DNA of 64,000 nucleotides, from positions 1 to 64,000 of the forward strand of contig CAJTQA010000004.1 of NCBI GenBank assembly GCA_910578455.1, in the 5' to 3' direction. Position 1 is the stretch's first letter, and the number at the start of each line of letters is the position of its first letter. This document shows positions 6,652 through 13,575 of this stretch, in pieces. The position numbers were made by a program, and so were the translations under genes. Below the pieces are notes generated by a model. The model was not told the origin of the DNA, did not search any database, and worked only from the letters and a program-made list of their open reading frames with translations. The stretch comes from an uncultured Dorea sp. Its GTDB lineage: Bacteria > Bacillota > Clostridia > Lachnospirales > Lachnospiraceae.

Positions 6652-7416
6652 ATGGAAGAGCGTAGACGTGCAATATTGCGTGAAGTGGAAGAAAAGGGCA
6701 AAGTGAGGGTCGCGGATTTAAGCCGGAGATTCGGGTGTTCCGAGGTGACGATCCGAAACGACATCCGAAACATGGACGCGGAAGGGCTCCTTGTGCGGAC
6801 CCACGGAGGGGCGGTAAAGCTTGAAAAAGAAATGGAGCGGAAATATTCCGCGGAAAGCATCTACCGCAACACGGAGCGCAAAAAAAAGATTGCCGCATGC
6901 GCTTACGAATTTATAGAGGACAGAGATACCATTATCATCGACGATGCGTCAAGCAGCTTTTATCTGGCGGTGCATATCAGGCAGCACCCGGAAAAACGGC
7001 TTGCGGTAGTGACCAATTCCCTTTTGGTGGGGAATGAGCTGGCAGGCGTCTCCCATGTGGAGCTGTATATGGTGGGCGGCCATGTGGGCGGGCATCTGGC
7101 GGCAACCATGGGAGATGACGCGCTCTCTAATATAGAGCTGTTCCATGTGGACAAGGGTTTTATCGGAATACACAGCATCAATTTTGACGTAGGGCTTACG
7201 TCTATCGCCACCCCTCAGATGCAGGTGAAAAAGGCGATACTCAAGTCTGCGGGCGAGACATACGTGCTGGCGGACAGCAGCAAGTTCGGAGGCGGGTATG
7301 TGTCGGTCATATGCCCGATGCGGGATGTGTATAAGATTATAACTGACGACGAGGTGTCAAGAGAATATATAAGAAAGGCACAGCAGTTGGAAGTGCCGCT
7401 TGTGATTGCGCGGTGA
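6652..7416 (+). CDS. DeoR-family transcriptional regulator of the tetrose module
   Basis: A 254-residue DeoR-type repressor. The N-terminal winged helix-turn-helix (VADLSRRFGCSEVTIRNDI, then LVRTHGGAV) is followed by the sugar-phosphate-sensing DeoRC domain (IIDDASSSFYLA near 105, GFIGIHSINFDVGLT near 180, VLADSSKFG near 225). Family members bind phosphorylated sugars through this isomerase-like fold and release DNA. The ATG at 6652 has GGAGG eight bases upstream. The matching 10-bp-phased ACRAAAG arrays at 3237-3263 and 7994-8020 flank this gene and fit it as local repressor. The effector is probably a C4 or C5 sugar phosphate. Confidence 0.88.
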   Translation: MEERRRAILREVEEKGKVRVADLSRRFGCSEVTIRNDIRNMDAEGLLVRTHGGAVKLEKEMERKYSAESIYRNTERKKKIAACAYEFIEDRDTIIIDDASSSFYLAVHIRQHPEKRLAVVTNSLLVGNELAGVSHVELYMVGGHVGGHLAATMGDDALSNIELFHVDKGFIGIHSINFDVGLTSIATPQMQVKKAILKSAGETYVLADSSKFGGGYVSVICPMRDVYKIITDDEVSREYIRKAQQLEVPLVIAR

Positions 7417-7433
7417 GGACGGACGATATGGAA

Positions 7434-7472
7434 AATGCCTGGCGGCTGCGATGTGCGGCCTGCCAGGCATTT
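7434..7472. terminator. bidirectional terminator between deoR and the divergent-type RpiB gene
   Basis: AATGCCTGGC (7434-7443) pairs with GCCAGGCATT (7462-7471), flanked by A-rich sequence on the left and T-rich on the right. It serves the converging deoR (+) and RpiB-like (-) genes. Confidence 0.75.
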
Positions 7473-7491
7473 ATATTATTGGATAGGGTGT

Positions 7492-7932
7492 TTAGCGAGC
7501 GGTATCATACGCTACGAAACGGTCTACCTTGGGCTGGGAGCCACAGCCGGGTACGAACTCGTTAGTGAGGAATTCGGTGGTGAACATCTCGCGTTCTTTG
7601 CTGCCGGTGGTGAAAGCGCCCATACAGATGATGTTAGCGTCATTGCTGAGCCTTGCCCGCTGGGCAGAGTATACGTCTGAGACGAGGGCTGCGTATGCGC
7701 CTTTGACCTTATTTGCGGCGATGGACACGCCGATGCCGGTTCCGCAGATAAGGATTCCGCGGTCGTATTCCTTTGCCGCGACTGCCTCTGCCACGTCAAT
7801 CGCCACGTTGGCATAGATTGGATCTTCACTGCCGAAGTCGGTCACTTCGCCGTATCCTTTATCGGTGATAAATTTGATGAGCGCTTCTTTTTCTTTCTGG
7901 GCATTTGGATCGCATCCGATTGCAATTTTCAT
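7492..7932 (-). CDS. RpiB/LacAB-family isomerase, probable tetrulose-4-phosphate isomerase
   Basis: A 146-residue RpiB/LacA/LacB-fold sugar-phosphate isomerase. The catalytic cysteine (Cys63 in GILICGTGIGVSIAANK) and the N-terminal Asp8 are kept. The RpiB histidine after Asp8 is proline (GCDPNA), and the HND triad histidine that opens the ribofuranose ring is serine (LSNDAN, Ser96). Loss of ring-opening residues fits an enzyme for an open-chain substrate such as erythrulose-4-phosphate, as in EryI/DerI proteins. That specificity is inference. A strong ribosome site (AGGAGG) precedes the start. Promoter and DeoR-type repeats lie at 7994-8020. Confidence 0.85.
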   Translation of the reverse strand: MKIAIGCDPNAQKEKEALIKFITDKGYGEVTDFGSEDPIYANVAIDVAEAVAAKEYDRGILICGTGIGVSIAANKVKGAYAALVSDVYSAQRARLSNDANIICMGAFTTGSKEREMFTTEFLTNEFVPGCGSQPKVDRFVAYDTAR

Positions 7933-7993
7933 GTTGATTTCCTCCTGATTGTTTTCTTTTTGGTTTCTATATTTATTTTAACATTTCACTTGT

Positions 7994-8020
7994 CTTTTGT
8001 CTACTTTTGTTTGCTTTCGT
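7994..8020 (-). promoter_or_regulatory. DeoR-type operator, 10-bp-phased repeats, upstream of the RpiB-like gene
   Basis: On the minus strand ACGAAAG, ACAAAAG and ACAAAAG occur exactly 10 bp apart (plus-strand CTTTCGT at 8014, CTTTTGT at 8004 and 7994). TAGACA-N17-TAAAAT, a plausible promoter for the RpiB-like gene, overlaps and follows the array on the same strand. The spacing and sequence match the array at 3237-3263. Confidence 0.65.
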
Positions 8021-8029
8021 TTTTGGGGA

Positions 8030-8809
8030 TTATATTTTTTTGAGCAGCTCCCGCAGCACTTTCGGCACAGAATCGGTCTGGAAGTCTGCATATTTTTCCA
8101 CTCCGGGCGCGCAGTTTTCCATGGCGCATCCGATTCCGGCGGTTTCCAGCATCTCAATATCGTTGTACTGGTCTCCGAAAGCAATCCCGTCCTCGGGAGA
8201 AAGGCCGAGATGCTTTGTGAGATTGACAAGGCCGGAACCTTTGTGCGCTCCCGGCGCTATAAAGTCCACCCAGATGTTGCCGGAAGTAACCACGGAAATC
8301 TCCGATGAAAATTGTTTCTTGTAAAATGGCTCGATTTCAGCTGTTCCGCCGAAATCGCACATGGCAAGCTTAAGGAACGGTTCCGTGATATCGTGCAGGT
8401 CGCTGACTTCCTCAAGGTCATATTGGAGTATGTCGTGCAGATAGTGAAGAAACCTGGAATCTTTGGATTCGGTGTATATCCTGGACTCGCAGGAGAGCAT
8501 GCAGTGGCAGGAGGGCAGTTTTCGGCATGCGTCAATAATACGCAGCCCCAGTTCGCGTTCAATGATGCCCCGCGAGATTACGCTGCCCTGATGGATGCAC
8601 AGAGAGCCGTTTTCTGCGATATAGGAGATGTCGTTTTGCACGGGGCCAAAAAGATTGTATAGGTTATAGTATTGACGGCCGCTTGCCGCGATGAAACAGA
8701 TGCCTTTTTCCCTGAGCTGCAAGATCAGGTCAAAGATTTCGGGGTCAAGGCTCTGTGCGCCTCCCTGTAAGAGAGTGCCGTCCAGGTCGCTGGCTATATA
8801 CTTTATCAT
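8030..8809 (-). CDS. HAD-superfamily (Cof-type) sugar phosphatase
   Basis: A 259-residue Cof-subfamily HAD hydrolase. It has the nucleophile motif SDLDGTLL (Asp8), the second motif ASGR near 43, the cap domain, the third-motif lysine in HKGSGLVNL near 192, and the metal site GIAFGDQYNDIEML near 210. Members dephosphorylate sugar phosphates, flavins or other small phosphates; the substrate is not predictable here. It lies just upstream of the RpiB-like gene in the same direction but has the DeoR-type array between them. Ribosome site AAGGAG eight bases before ATG. Confidence 0.85.
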   Translation of the reverse strand: MIKYIASDLDGTLLQGGAQSLDPEIFDLILQLREKGICFIAASGRQYYNLYNLFGPVQNDISYIAENGSLCIHQGSVISRGIIERELGLRIIDACRKLPSCHCMLSCESRIYTESKDSRFLHYLHDILQYDLEEVSDLHDITEPFLKLAMCDFGGTAEIEPFYKKQFSSEISVVTSGNIWVDFIAPGAHKGSGLVNLTKHLGLSPEDGIAFGDQYNDIEMLETAGIGCAMENCAPGVEKYADFQTDSVPKVLRELLKKI

Positions 8810-8835
8810 ATGGGATGCTCCTTCTAAAACTTGTA

Positions 8836-8864
8836 TTGCAGATTGATTGCTTACACATTATAAT
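8836..8864 (+). promoter_or_regulatory. promoter of rpiB
   Basis: TTGCAG (8836-8841), a 17-bp spacer, then TATAAT (8859-8864). An ACGAAAAG at 8887 in the leader resembles the DeoR half-sites nearby. Confidence 0.6.
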
Positions 8865-8913
8865 ATAAAACAGAAATAGATGGAAGACGAAAAGTGAAAG
8901 GTTGGGTGCAGAT

Positions 8914-9357
8914 ATGAAGATTGGAATTGGAAATGACCATGCCGCAGTGGAGATGAAACAGGATATCGCAGAGTATCTTGAGCAGAAAGGTTACGAGGTT
9001 GTCAATTACGGCACGGATATGCATGAGAGCTGCAATTACCCGGAGTATGGGAAGATTGTCGGCGAGGCGGTAGCCGCCGGGGAAGTTGACCTTGGGATTC
9101 TTATCTGCGGAACGGGGGTCGGCATATCTCTTGCTGCAAATAAAGTGAGAGGAGTCAGGGCGGTGGTATGCTCGGAACCGTATTCCGCAAAACTGTCCAG
9201 GCAGCATAATGATACCAATGTCCTGGCGTTCGGCGCAAGGGTTGTAGGCATCGAGATGGCGAAGATGATTGTTGACGAATGGCTGGATGCGGAGTTCATG
9301 GGCGGAAGGCATCAGACGAGGGTCGACATGATTATGGCAATCGAGGAAGAAAAATAA
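8914..9357 (+). CDS. rpiB: ribose-5-phosphate isomerase B
   Basis: A 147-residue RpiB that keeps every canonical feature: IGNDHA (Asp8, His9), Cys65 in LICGTGVGISLAANK, SEPYSAKLSRQHNDTNVLAFG with His98, and GGRHQTRVDMI at the end. It is therefore a standard ribose-5-phosphate/ribulose-5-phosphate isomerase, in contrast to the divergent paralogue at 7492-7932. The ATG at 8914 is 13 bases after GAAAGG; a TTG at 8902 would add four residues and cannot be excluded. Encoded alone and converging on the DUF1002 gene, with a terminator directly after. Confidence 0.9.
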   Translation: MKIGIGNDHAAVEMKQDIAEYLEQKGYEVVNYGTDMHESCNYPEYGKIVGEAVAAGEVDLGILICGTGVGISLAANKVRGVRAVVCSEPYSAKLSRQHNDTNVLAFGARVVGIEMAKMIVDEWLDAEFMGGRHQTRVDMIMAIEEEK

Positions 9358-9384
9358 CAAAAAGAGAGAAAATAAGCATAAAAG

Positions 9385-9441
9385 AAGGAACTGCCGCCGG
9401 GCAATTCCTTTTTTATAGTGACAGGCGTTTTCGCGCCTGTC
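9385..9441. terminator. tandem terminator hairpins between rpiB and the DUF1002 gene
   Basis: AAGGAACTGCC pairs with GGCAATTCCTT and is followed by TTTTT (9385-9415), a good terminator for rpiB. A second perfect hairpin, GACAGGCG/CGCCTGTC (9420-9441), follows at once and may serve the converging gene. Confidence 0.75.
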
Positions 9442-9450
9442 CGTTTTGCT

Positions 9451-10671
9451 TTATTCAGAAACGTCAGAGCCGTCAGAGACATCCTCCTCGCCTGCCTGCT
9501 CATCCTCCGGGATATCTTCTTCAAGCCCGCCGTCTTCCCCGGATTCCTCCCCGGCTTTTTGCCCGCTGATGTTATTGGGGTTTTCCGGATCTTCCGGGTC
9601 GTCTTCCGGAAGGCTGCCGTCGTCGGTGCTTTGAGGCTCTGCAGGCTCAAGATCCGCGTCCTCCGCATCGTCGGTCTCGCTCCCTCCGAAGAGGTCTTTG
9701 AAGAAATTCACGATTTTGTCGAAGAATCCTTCGTTTTCATCGGAACTTACTTTATCCTTGATGTCGTCCAGCGTGCTGTCGATCACTGCGTTGTCGCCGA
9801 GGATGCTGTCGTTGGTGCTGTTGATAATGCCGCCCTTGTCATCACCGCCTCCGAATAATCCGGTGATAGAGCTTATAAGCTTAGAGAAGAATCCTTCTTC
9901 TTTCCCTTCCAGATTATCCAGCGTCTCTTTCAGAGCCTTTACATCGTAATCGTACTGTGCGATATTCTGCATCAGAGCTGTGATTTTGGCAATCTGCTCG
10001 TCGGTGAGGGTTACATTATGCTTATCTGCGGCGTCTTCCACGGTGTTTTTTATTTTATCCTCGTCGGTAAGGTTTTGCTCGATGACTTCTTGTTTTACGT
10101 CGTTCATCAGGTTGGATGCGGCATCCTGCCCGACATCGTCCGCAAGCTCCCCGGTGGTGACAAGCTCCTCGGTGGCTGCGGCTTTCTGCTCTTCGCTGAG
10201 CTCCTCGCCGCTGGCAGACTCGTATGCCATCATGATGCCGGTGAGCGCGCCGGTTCCGGACACCTCAATGGGGGAGGCCGCGACTACGTTGCAGTTTTCG
10301 ACTCCCGACGTAAGAAGCGTGCTGGCGATCATGGAGCTTGTAACAAACGTGAGGTTTGCTACTTTTACCTGGATGCCCCCATCCTGCGTCGGCTCGACGT
10401 AAGAACAGCTGAAAGTCTTCTTTCCGATCTGGGCTTCGCTTGCGATGCCCTCCATGTATTTCCGTTCATCCTGGTTCGTGACTTCGATTGTCTCTACTTC
10501 GTCCGCAGTGGTGCCGAAGTATTCATACATAGATTTTTTCTGCTCATCGGACAGGTTGGTTCCCAGCGTGACGACTTTGGAGCTGTCTGCTTTTGCCGTC
10601 ATCGGAAGGCAGGAGCAGACAAGCGCTGCAGCTGTGATGAGGCAGAGTGCCTTTGACTGAAATTTTTTCAT
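9451..10671 (-). CDS. secreted DUF1002 protein
   Basis: A 406-residue exported protein. MKKFQSKALCLITAAALVCS is a signal peptide, with cleavage probably after TAKA. Residues from about 25 to 260 match DUF1002, a domain of unknown function common in Clostridia (VVTLGTNLSDEQKKSMYEYF, then SGTGALTGIMMAYE). The last 120 residues repeat a motif twice (EGFFSKLISSITGLFGG and EGFFDKIVNFFKDLFGG), each beginning with acidic residues, and finish as a long Asp/Glu-rich low-complexity tail. Start chosen at 10671, which has AAAGGGG upstream and begins the signal peptide. Function unknown; probably envelope-associated. Confidence 0.8.
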   Translation of the reverse strand: MKKFQSKALCLITAAALVCSCLPMTAKADSSKVVTLGTNLSDEQKKSMYEYFGTTADEVETIEVTNQDERKYMEGIASEAQIGKKTFSCSYVEPTQDGGIQVKVANLTFVTSSMIASTLLTSGVENCNVVAASPIEVSGTGALTGIMMAYESASGEELSEEQKAAATEELVTTGELADDVGQDAASNLMNDVKQEVIEQNLTDEDKIKNTVEDAADKHNVTLTDEQIAKITALMQNIAQYDYDVKALKETLDNLEGKEEGFFSKLISSITGLFGGGDDKGGIINSTNDSILGDNAVIDSTLDDIKDKVSSDENEGFFDKIVNFFKDLFGGSETDDAEDADLEPAEPQSTDDGSLPEDDPEDPENPNNISGQKAGEESGEDGGLEEDIPEDEQAGEEDVSDGSDVSE

Positions 10672-10760
10672 GATATAATTCCCCTTTATTAATCTTGTAC
10701 TTTCCTTGTTACTCCTCAATACTATACCACAGGCATATCCGTTTGAAAAGAAAAACTCCC

Positions 10761-11084
10761 TTAACAAATTCTGAATAATTTCTGTAGGTATTTTTCGAAA
10801 GTTGATTCTTCCATCACGCCTTTGAGGATTTCAACCAGTCTGCCATCCTGGAAGAGGACGAAAGTAGGGACAAAATCAGCGCCGTATTTGTCGGCGAGGG
10901 AGGGGGATTCGTCAATCTCTGTTTCGCAGAAAAGAATCCGCCGGCGGTATTTTGCCTCTATATCTTCTACGAGCGGTTTCATCATGGCGCATTTGCCGCA
11001 CCAGGCGGCGTAGAACATGACGACGACAGGAAGAGAGCTTTTTTCGATTTCCTCAGTAAAATTTTTTGCTGTCAGATGCAGCAT
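10761..11084 (-). CDS. thioredoxin-like protein with WCGKC active site
   Basis: A 107-residue thioredoxin fold. VVVMFYAAWCGKCAMM holds the redox cysteines Cys29 and Cys32, and FVPTFVLFQDG supplies the cis-proline strand. The usual WCGPC has lysine in place of proline, which generally shifts redox potential and partner choice. The start at 11084 (ATG with AGGTGA five bases upstream) is better than the in-frame GTG at 11093. A cysteine-rich small ORF ends inside this ribosome site. No thioredoxin reductase is nearby. Likely a cytoplasmic disulfide reductase of undefined partner. Confidence 0.88.
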   Translation of the reverse strand: MLHLTAKNFTEEIEKSSLPVVVMFYAAWCGKCAMMKPLVEDIEAKYRRRILFCETEIDESPSLADKYGADFVPTFVLFQDGRLVEILKGVMEESTFEKYLQKLFRIC

Positions 11085-11089
11085 ATGAC

Positions 11090-11251
11090 TCACCTTTCTT
11101 GCCTGTTCCGGAAGTTTGTGTTCGGGTTCAGTATCTCAAAGACCTCGCCGAGGGAACTGCTAATGCAGCAGCACCGTTGTCTCCGGCGTTTTCTCAGGTA
11201 GGCATTTTTGCATAGCTTGTGCCGCCAGCACCGAAAAGGTTTTAATTTCAT
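11090..11251 (-). CDS. possible small Cys/Arg-rich protein, 53 aa
   Basis: A 53-codon frame with a proper ribosome site (GGAGGT five bases before ATG). Its stop codon TGA lies within the AGGTGA ribosome site of the thioredoxin gene, an arrangement that would couple the two. The product is strongly basic (KRRRQR) and contains five cysteines, three consecutive (RCCCI). I know no family for it. It could be a leader peptide, a substrate of the thioredoxin-like protein, or a chance frame between trmB and the thioredoxin gene. The ribosome site and nesting are the only support. Confidence 0.35.
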   Translation of the reverse strand: MKLKPFRCWRHKLCKNAYLRKRRRQRCCCISSSLGEVFEILNPNTNFRNRQER

Positions 11252-11284
11252 AGAAACCTCCGGAATATATATTACTCGTTATTA

Positions 11285-11995
11285 TTATATGCACAGATCC
11301 CCTTCGGCTCTACGTTTTGCGATTAATTTGCAGATGGGCGTGCCTGCGGAAGAAAACCTGGCCTCATACTCTGTCAGCACGTTCCCGGCGCACATGCTCC
11401 CGTCGCGGTGCAGGTCGTATGTGAGGCCTGCAATCTCCCAGGTGTCTGAACTGTCCAGCTGCCCGGTGGAAAAGTCAAATAACGCCCGGTTATCCGTTTT
11501 GAATTCTACTTGCCCGCCGCGGGCAAGGATAAGGTCATAGCGGGAAAAATATTCCCGGGAGGTAAGCCGTCTCCTAGCATGGCGCGCTTTGGGCCAGGGG
11601 TCGGAAAAGTTCAGGTAGATGCGGGAAATCTCCCCGGGCGCAAAAAAGTCCGGAAGGCCGGCGGCGTCGCAGCAGACAAAGCGCAGGTTTTGAAAGCGGT
11701 CTGCGGGCTTGCGGCATGACGTATCGCCGGAGTCCGTGCCGGACTCGCCAAGCTTTTCCACGGCCCGGAGAAGGACGCTTGAATAGCGCTCAATGCCGAT
11801 GTAATTGACAGACGGGTTCTGTTTTGCCAGAGTCAAAAGGAACTGTCCTTTCCCCATGCCGATTTCGATGTGGATGGGAGAGCTGCTCTGAAAAACATTT
11901 TCTGCCCACTTCCCCCGGCAGGAGGAAGGGTTTTTGATAACGTAGGGACTGGCGCCAAGGACGGACTCAGCCCGCGGGATATTTCTTAATCTCAT
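11285..11995 (-). CDS. trmB: tRNA (guanine-N7-)-methyltransferase
   Basis: A 236-residue TrmB that makes m7G46 in tRNA variable loops using S-adenosylmethionine. Motifs: IHIEIGMGKGQFLLTLA near 46-62 (cofactor), YIGIERYSSVL near 70, RIYLNFSDPWPKARHARRRL near 133-152 (the family's NFPDPW-type catalytic stretch), and VEFKTDNRALFDF near 178. Length normal. AAGGAG lies nine bases before the ATG. Probably cotranscribed with the small ORF and thioredoxin downstream. Confidence 0.93.
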   Translation of the reverse strand: MRLRNIPRAESVLGASPYVIKNPSSCRGKWAENVFQSSSPIHIEIGMGKGQFLLTLAKQNPSVNYIGIERYSSVLLRAVEKLGESGTDSGDTSCRKPADRFQNLRFVCCDAAGLPDFFAPGEISRIYLNFSDPWPKARHARRRLTSREYFSRYDLILARGGQVEFKTDNRALFDFSTGQLDSSDTWEIAGLTYDLHRDGSMCAGNVLTEYEARFSSAGTPICKLIAKRRAEGDLCI

Positions 11996-12212
11996 AATAC
12001 AGACTCCTTGTCAATATGCATTTTGGCTATCATTATAACATTCAGATGTATGATTTGCATAGGAACTTTTGACTCCGGTATTCAAATTAATAAAAAATTG
12101 CCTAAACTAATGAAAATTTTATTAATTTTCACTATGGAAATTTGCCGAAAAAAGTGTATTATTGATAGCGAGAGATTAACTATTTTTAATAAAGGGTGGA
12201 TGGAGGTGGCGT

Positions 12213-12524
12213 ATGAATTCTATTATCGAAAAGCTTGCGGCAATTGAGAAGACCGCCGAGGATATCGTGGACAATGCCGAAAACCAGAAATTTGAGGCTG
12301 AGAGACAGATTCAGGCAGAGAGAGACGAGTTTGACCGGAAACTTGAGGAAGAGGTGAATGGGCGGCTGGAGGCAATTCGTTCGGAAGGAAGGGCGAAGAT
12401 GGACCAGGCGCTTAATGAGGAGCGGTTAAAGCACCGGTCAGTAATAGACAGCCTGGAGAATGAGTTTGCGGAGCACCACACGGAATATGCGAAAGAGATA
12501 CTAAGGCAGATATTAGAGGTGTAG
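12213..12524 (+). CDS. V-type ATPase subunit H/G (peripheral-stalk coiled coil)
   Basis: A 103-residue, almost entirely helical, charged protein (AENQKFEAERQIQAERDEFD, then RLEAIRSEGRAKMDQALNEE) whose heptad pattern fits the G/H subunit, partner of subunit E in the V/A-ATPase peripheral stalk. It is first in the operon, as in related Clostridia. GGAGGTGG lies before the ATG and four bases separate it from the next gene. Called from position, size and coiled-coil character, since this subunit is poorly conserved. Confidence 0.8.
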   Translation: MNSIIEKLAAIEKTAEDIVDNAENQKFEAERQIQAERDEFDRKLEEEVNGRLEAIRSEGRAKMDQALNEERLKHRSVIDSLENEFAEHHTEYAKEILRQILEV

Positions 12525-12528
12525 GCTT

Positions 12529-13575
12529 ATGAACAATCTTAGGGCGTATAGCGGGATTACCACGAAGGTCCGCGCCATGCAGGCGAAACTGCTGACGAAC
12601 AGGGATTTTGAGAGCATCGCGAATCTGAAGTCCGTTCCGGAGGCGGTGGAGTACCTGAGGGGGAAACCGGCATATACAAAATACATCAATCAGATGGATA
12701 CGTCTTTATTCCACAGGGGAAACGTGGAAAAGATACTGATAGAGTCGCTGTATGACGATTATACGAGGATATTCCGGTTTGCAGGCGTGGAGCAGAAGAA
12801 GTTCCTGAAAACATACTGGAAAAGATATGAGGTAAACTTAATTAATTACTGCCTGAGAATCGTCTTTAACCATTATGATGTTCCTTTTGACATTAACTAT
12901 ATTAAAGGGATCTTTGACAGATATTCGCAGCTTGCCGTCAGCAGGCTCGTAATGTCCAAAAATGTTGAGGAGCTGGTAGATAACCTGAAGGGGAGCGAGT
13001 ATTATGAGCCGCTTGCCAGAGTGAGGGATTCAGCCAGCGCAACGCTTTACGACTACGACCTTACGCTGGAGCTTTACTATTACTCCATGATGTGGCGGGG
13101 GGAGAAAAGGCTTTTGAAGGGGAAAGAGAGAGAACTTTTTATTAAGGATTACGGGCTGAAGATTGACCTTGTGAACCTTCAGTGGATTTACAGGGCGAAG
13201 AAGTATTACCATATGCTGCCGCCGGACATCTACTCGATGACGATACCGATACAGTACCGCCTCGGCATGGAAGAATTTAAAGCATTGGTAGAGGCTCCCA
13301 CCGTGGAGGAATTTATCAATCAGGCGGAGCGCACGAAATATGGCAGCAAGATGAATTTCGGGGAAGGCCAGTCCATTGAGCAGCAGTATAAGGAGATACT
13401 GAAAGCAGCTTACCTTTCGGACAGACGGTATAACCCGTATTCCATTGCCACGATCAATACTTATCTGTTTTTAAAAGAAGAAGAGATCAATAAACTGACG
13501 ACTGCTCTTGAATGCATCCGGTACGGGCTGTCTTCAAAAGAGACGTTAGAATACTTAGGAGGTGTGACGCAATGA
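12529..13575 (+). CDS. ntpC: V-type ATPase subunit C (d-type central-stalk cap)
   Basis: A 348-residue V-ATPase subunit C/AC39 homologue, which forms the funnel between the rotor ring and the central stalk. YSGITTKVRAMQAKLLTNRD is the usual N-terminus, with conserved Tyr/Arg-rich helices through the middle (IFRFAGVEQKKFLKTYWKRY, LINYCLRIVFNHYD). Its stop overlaps the start of subunit I as ATGA, implying translational coupling. Length is normal for bacterial NtpC. Confidence 0.92.
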   Translation: MNNLRAYSGITTKVRAMQAKLLTNRDFESIANLKSVPEAVEYLRGKPAYTKYINQMDTSLFHRGNVEKILIESLYDDYTRIFRFAGVEQKKFLKTYWKRYEVNLINYCLRIVFNHYDVPFDINYIKGIFDRYSQLAVSRLVMSKNVEELVDNLKGSEYYEPLARVRDSASATLYDYDLTLELYYYSMMWRGEKRLLKGKERELFIKDYGLKIDLVNLQWIYRAKKYYHMLPPDIYSMTIPIQYRLGMEEFKALVEAPTVEEFINQAERTKYGSKMNFGEGQSIEQQYKEILKAAYLSDRRYNPYSIATINTYLFLKEEEINKLTTALECIRYGLSSKETLEYLGGVTQ

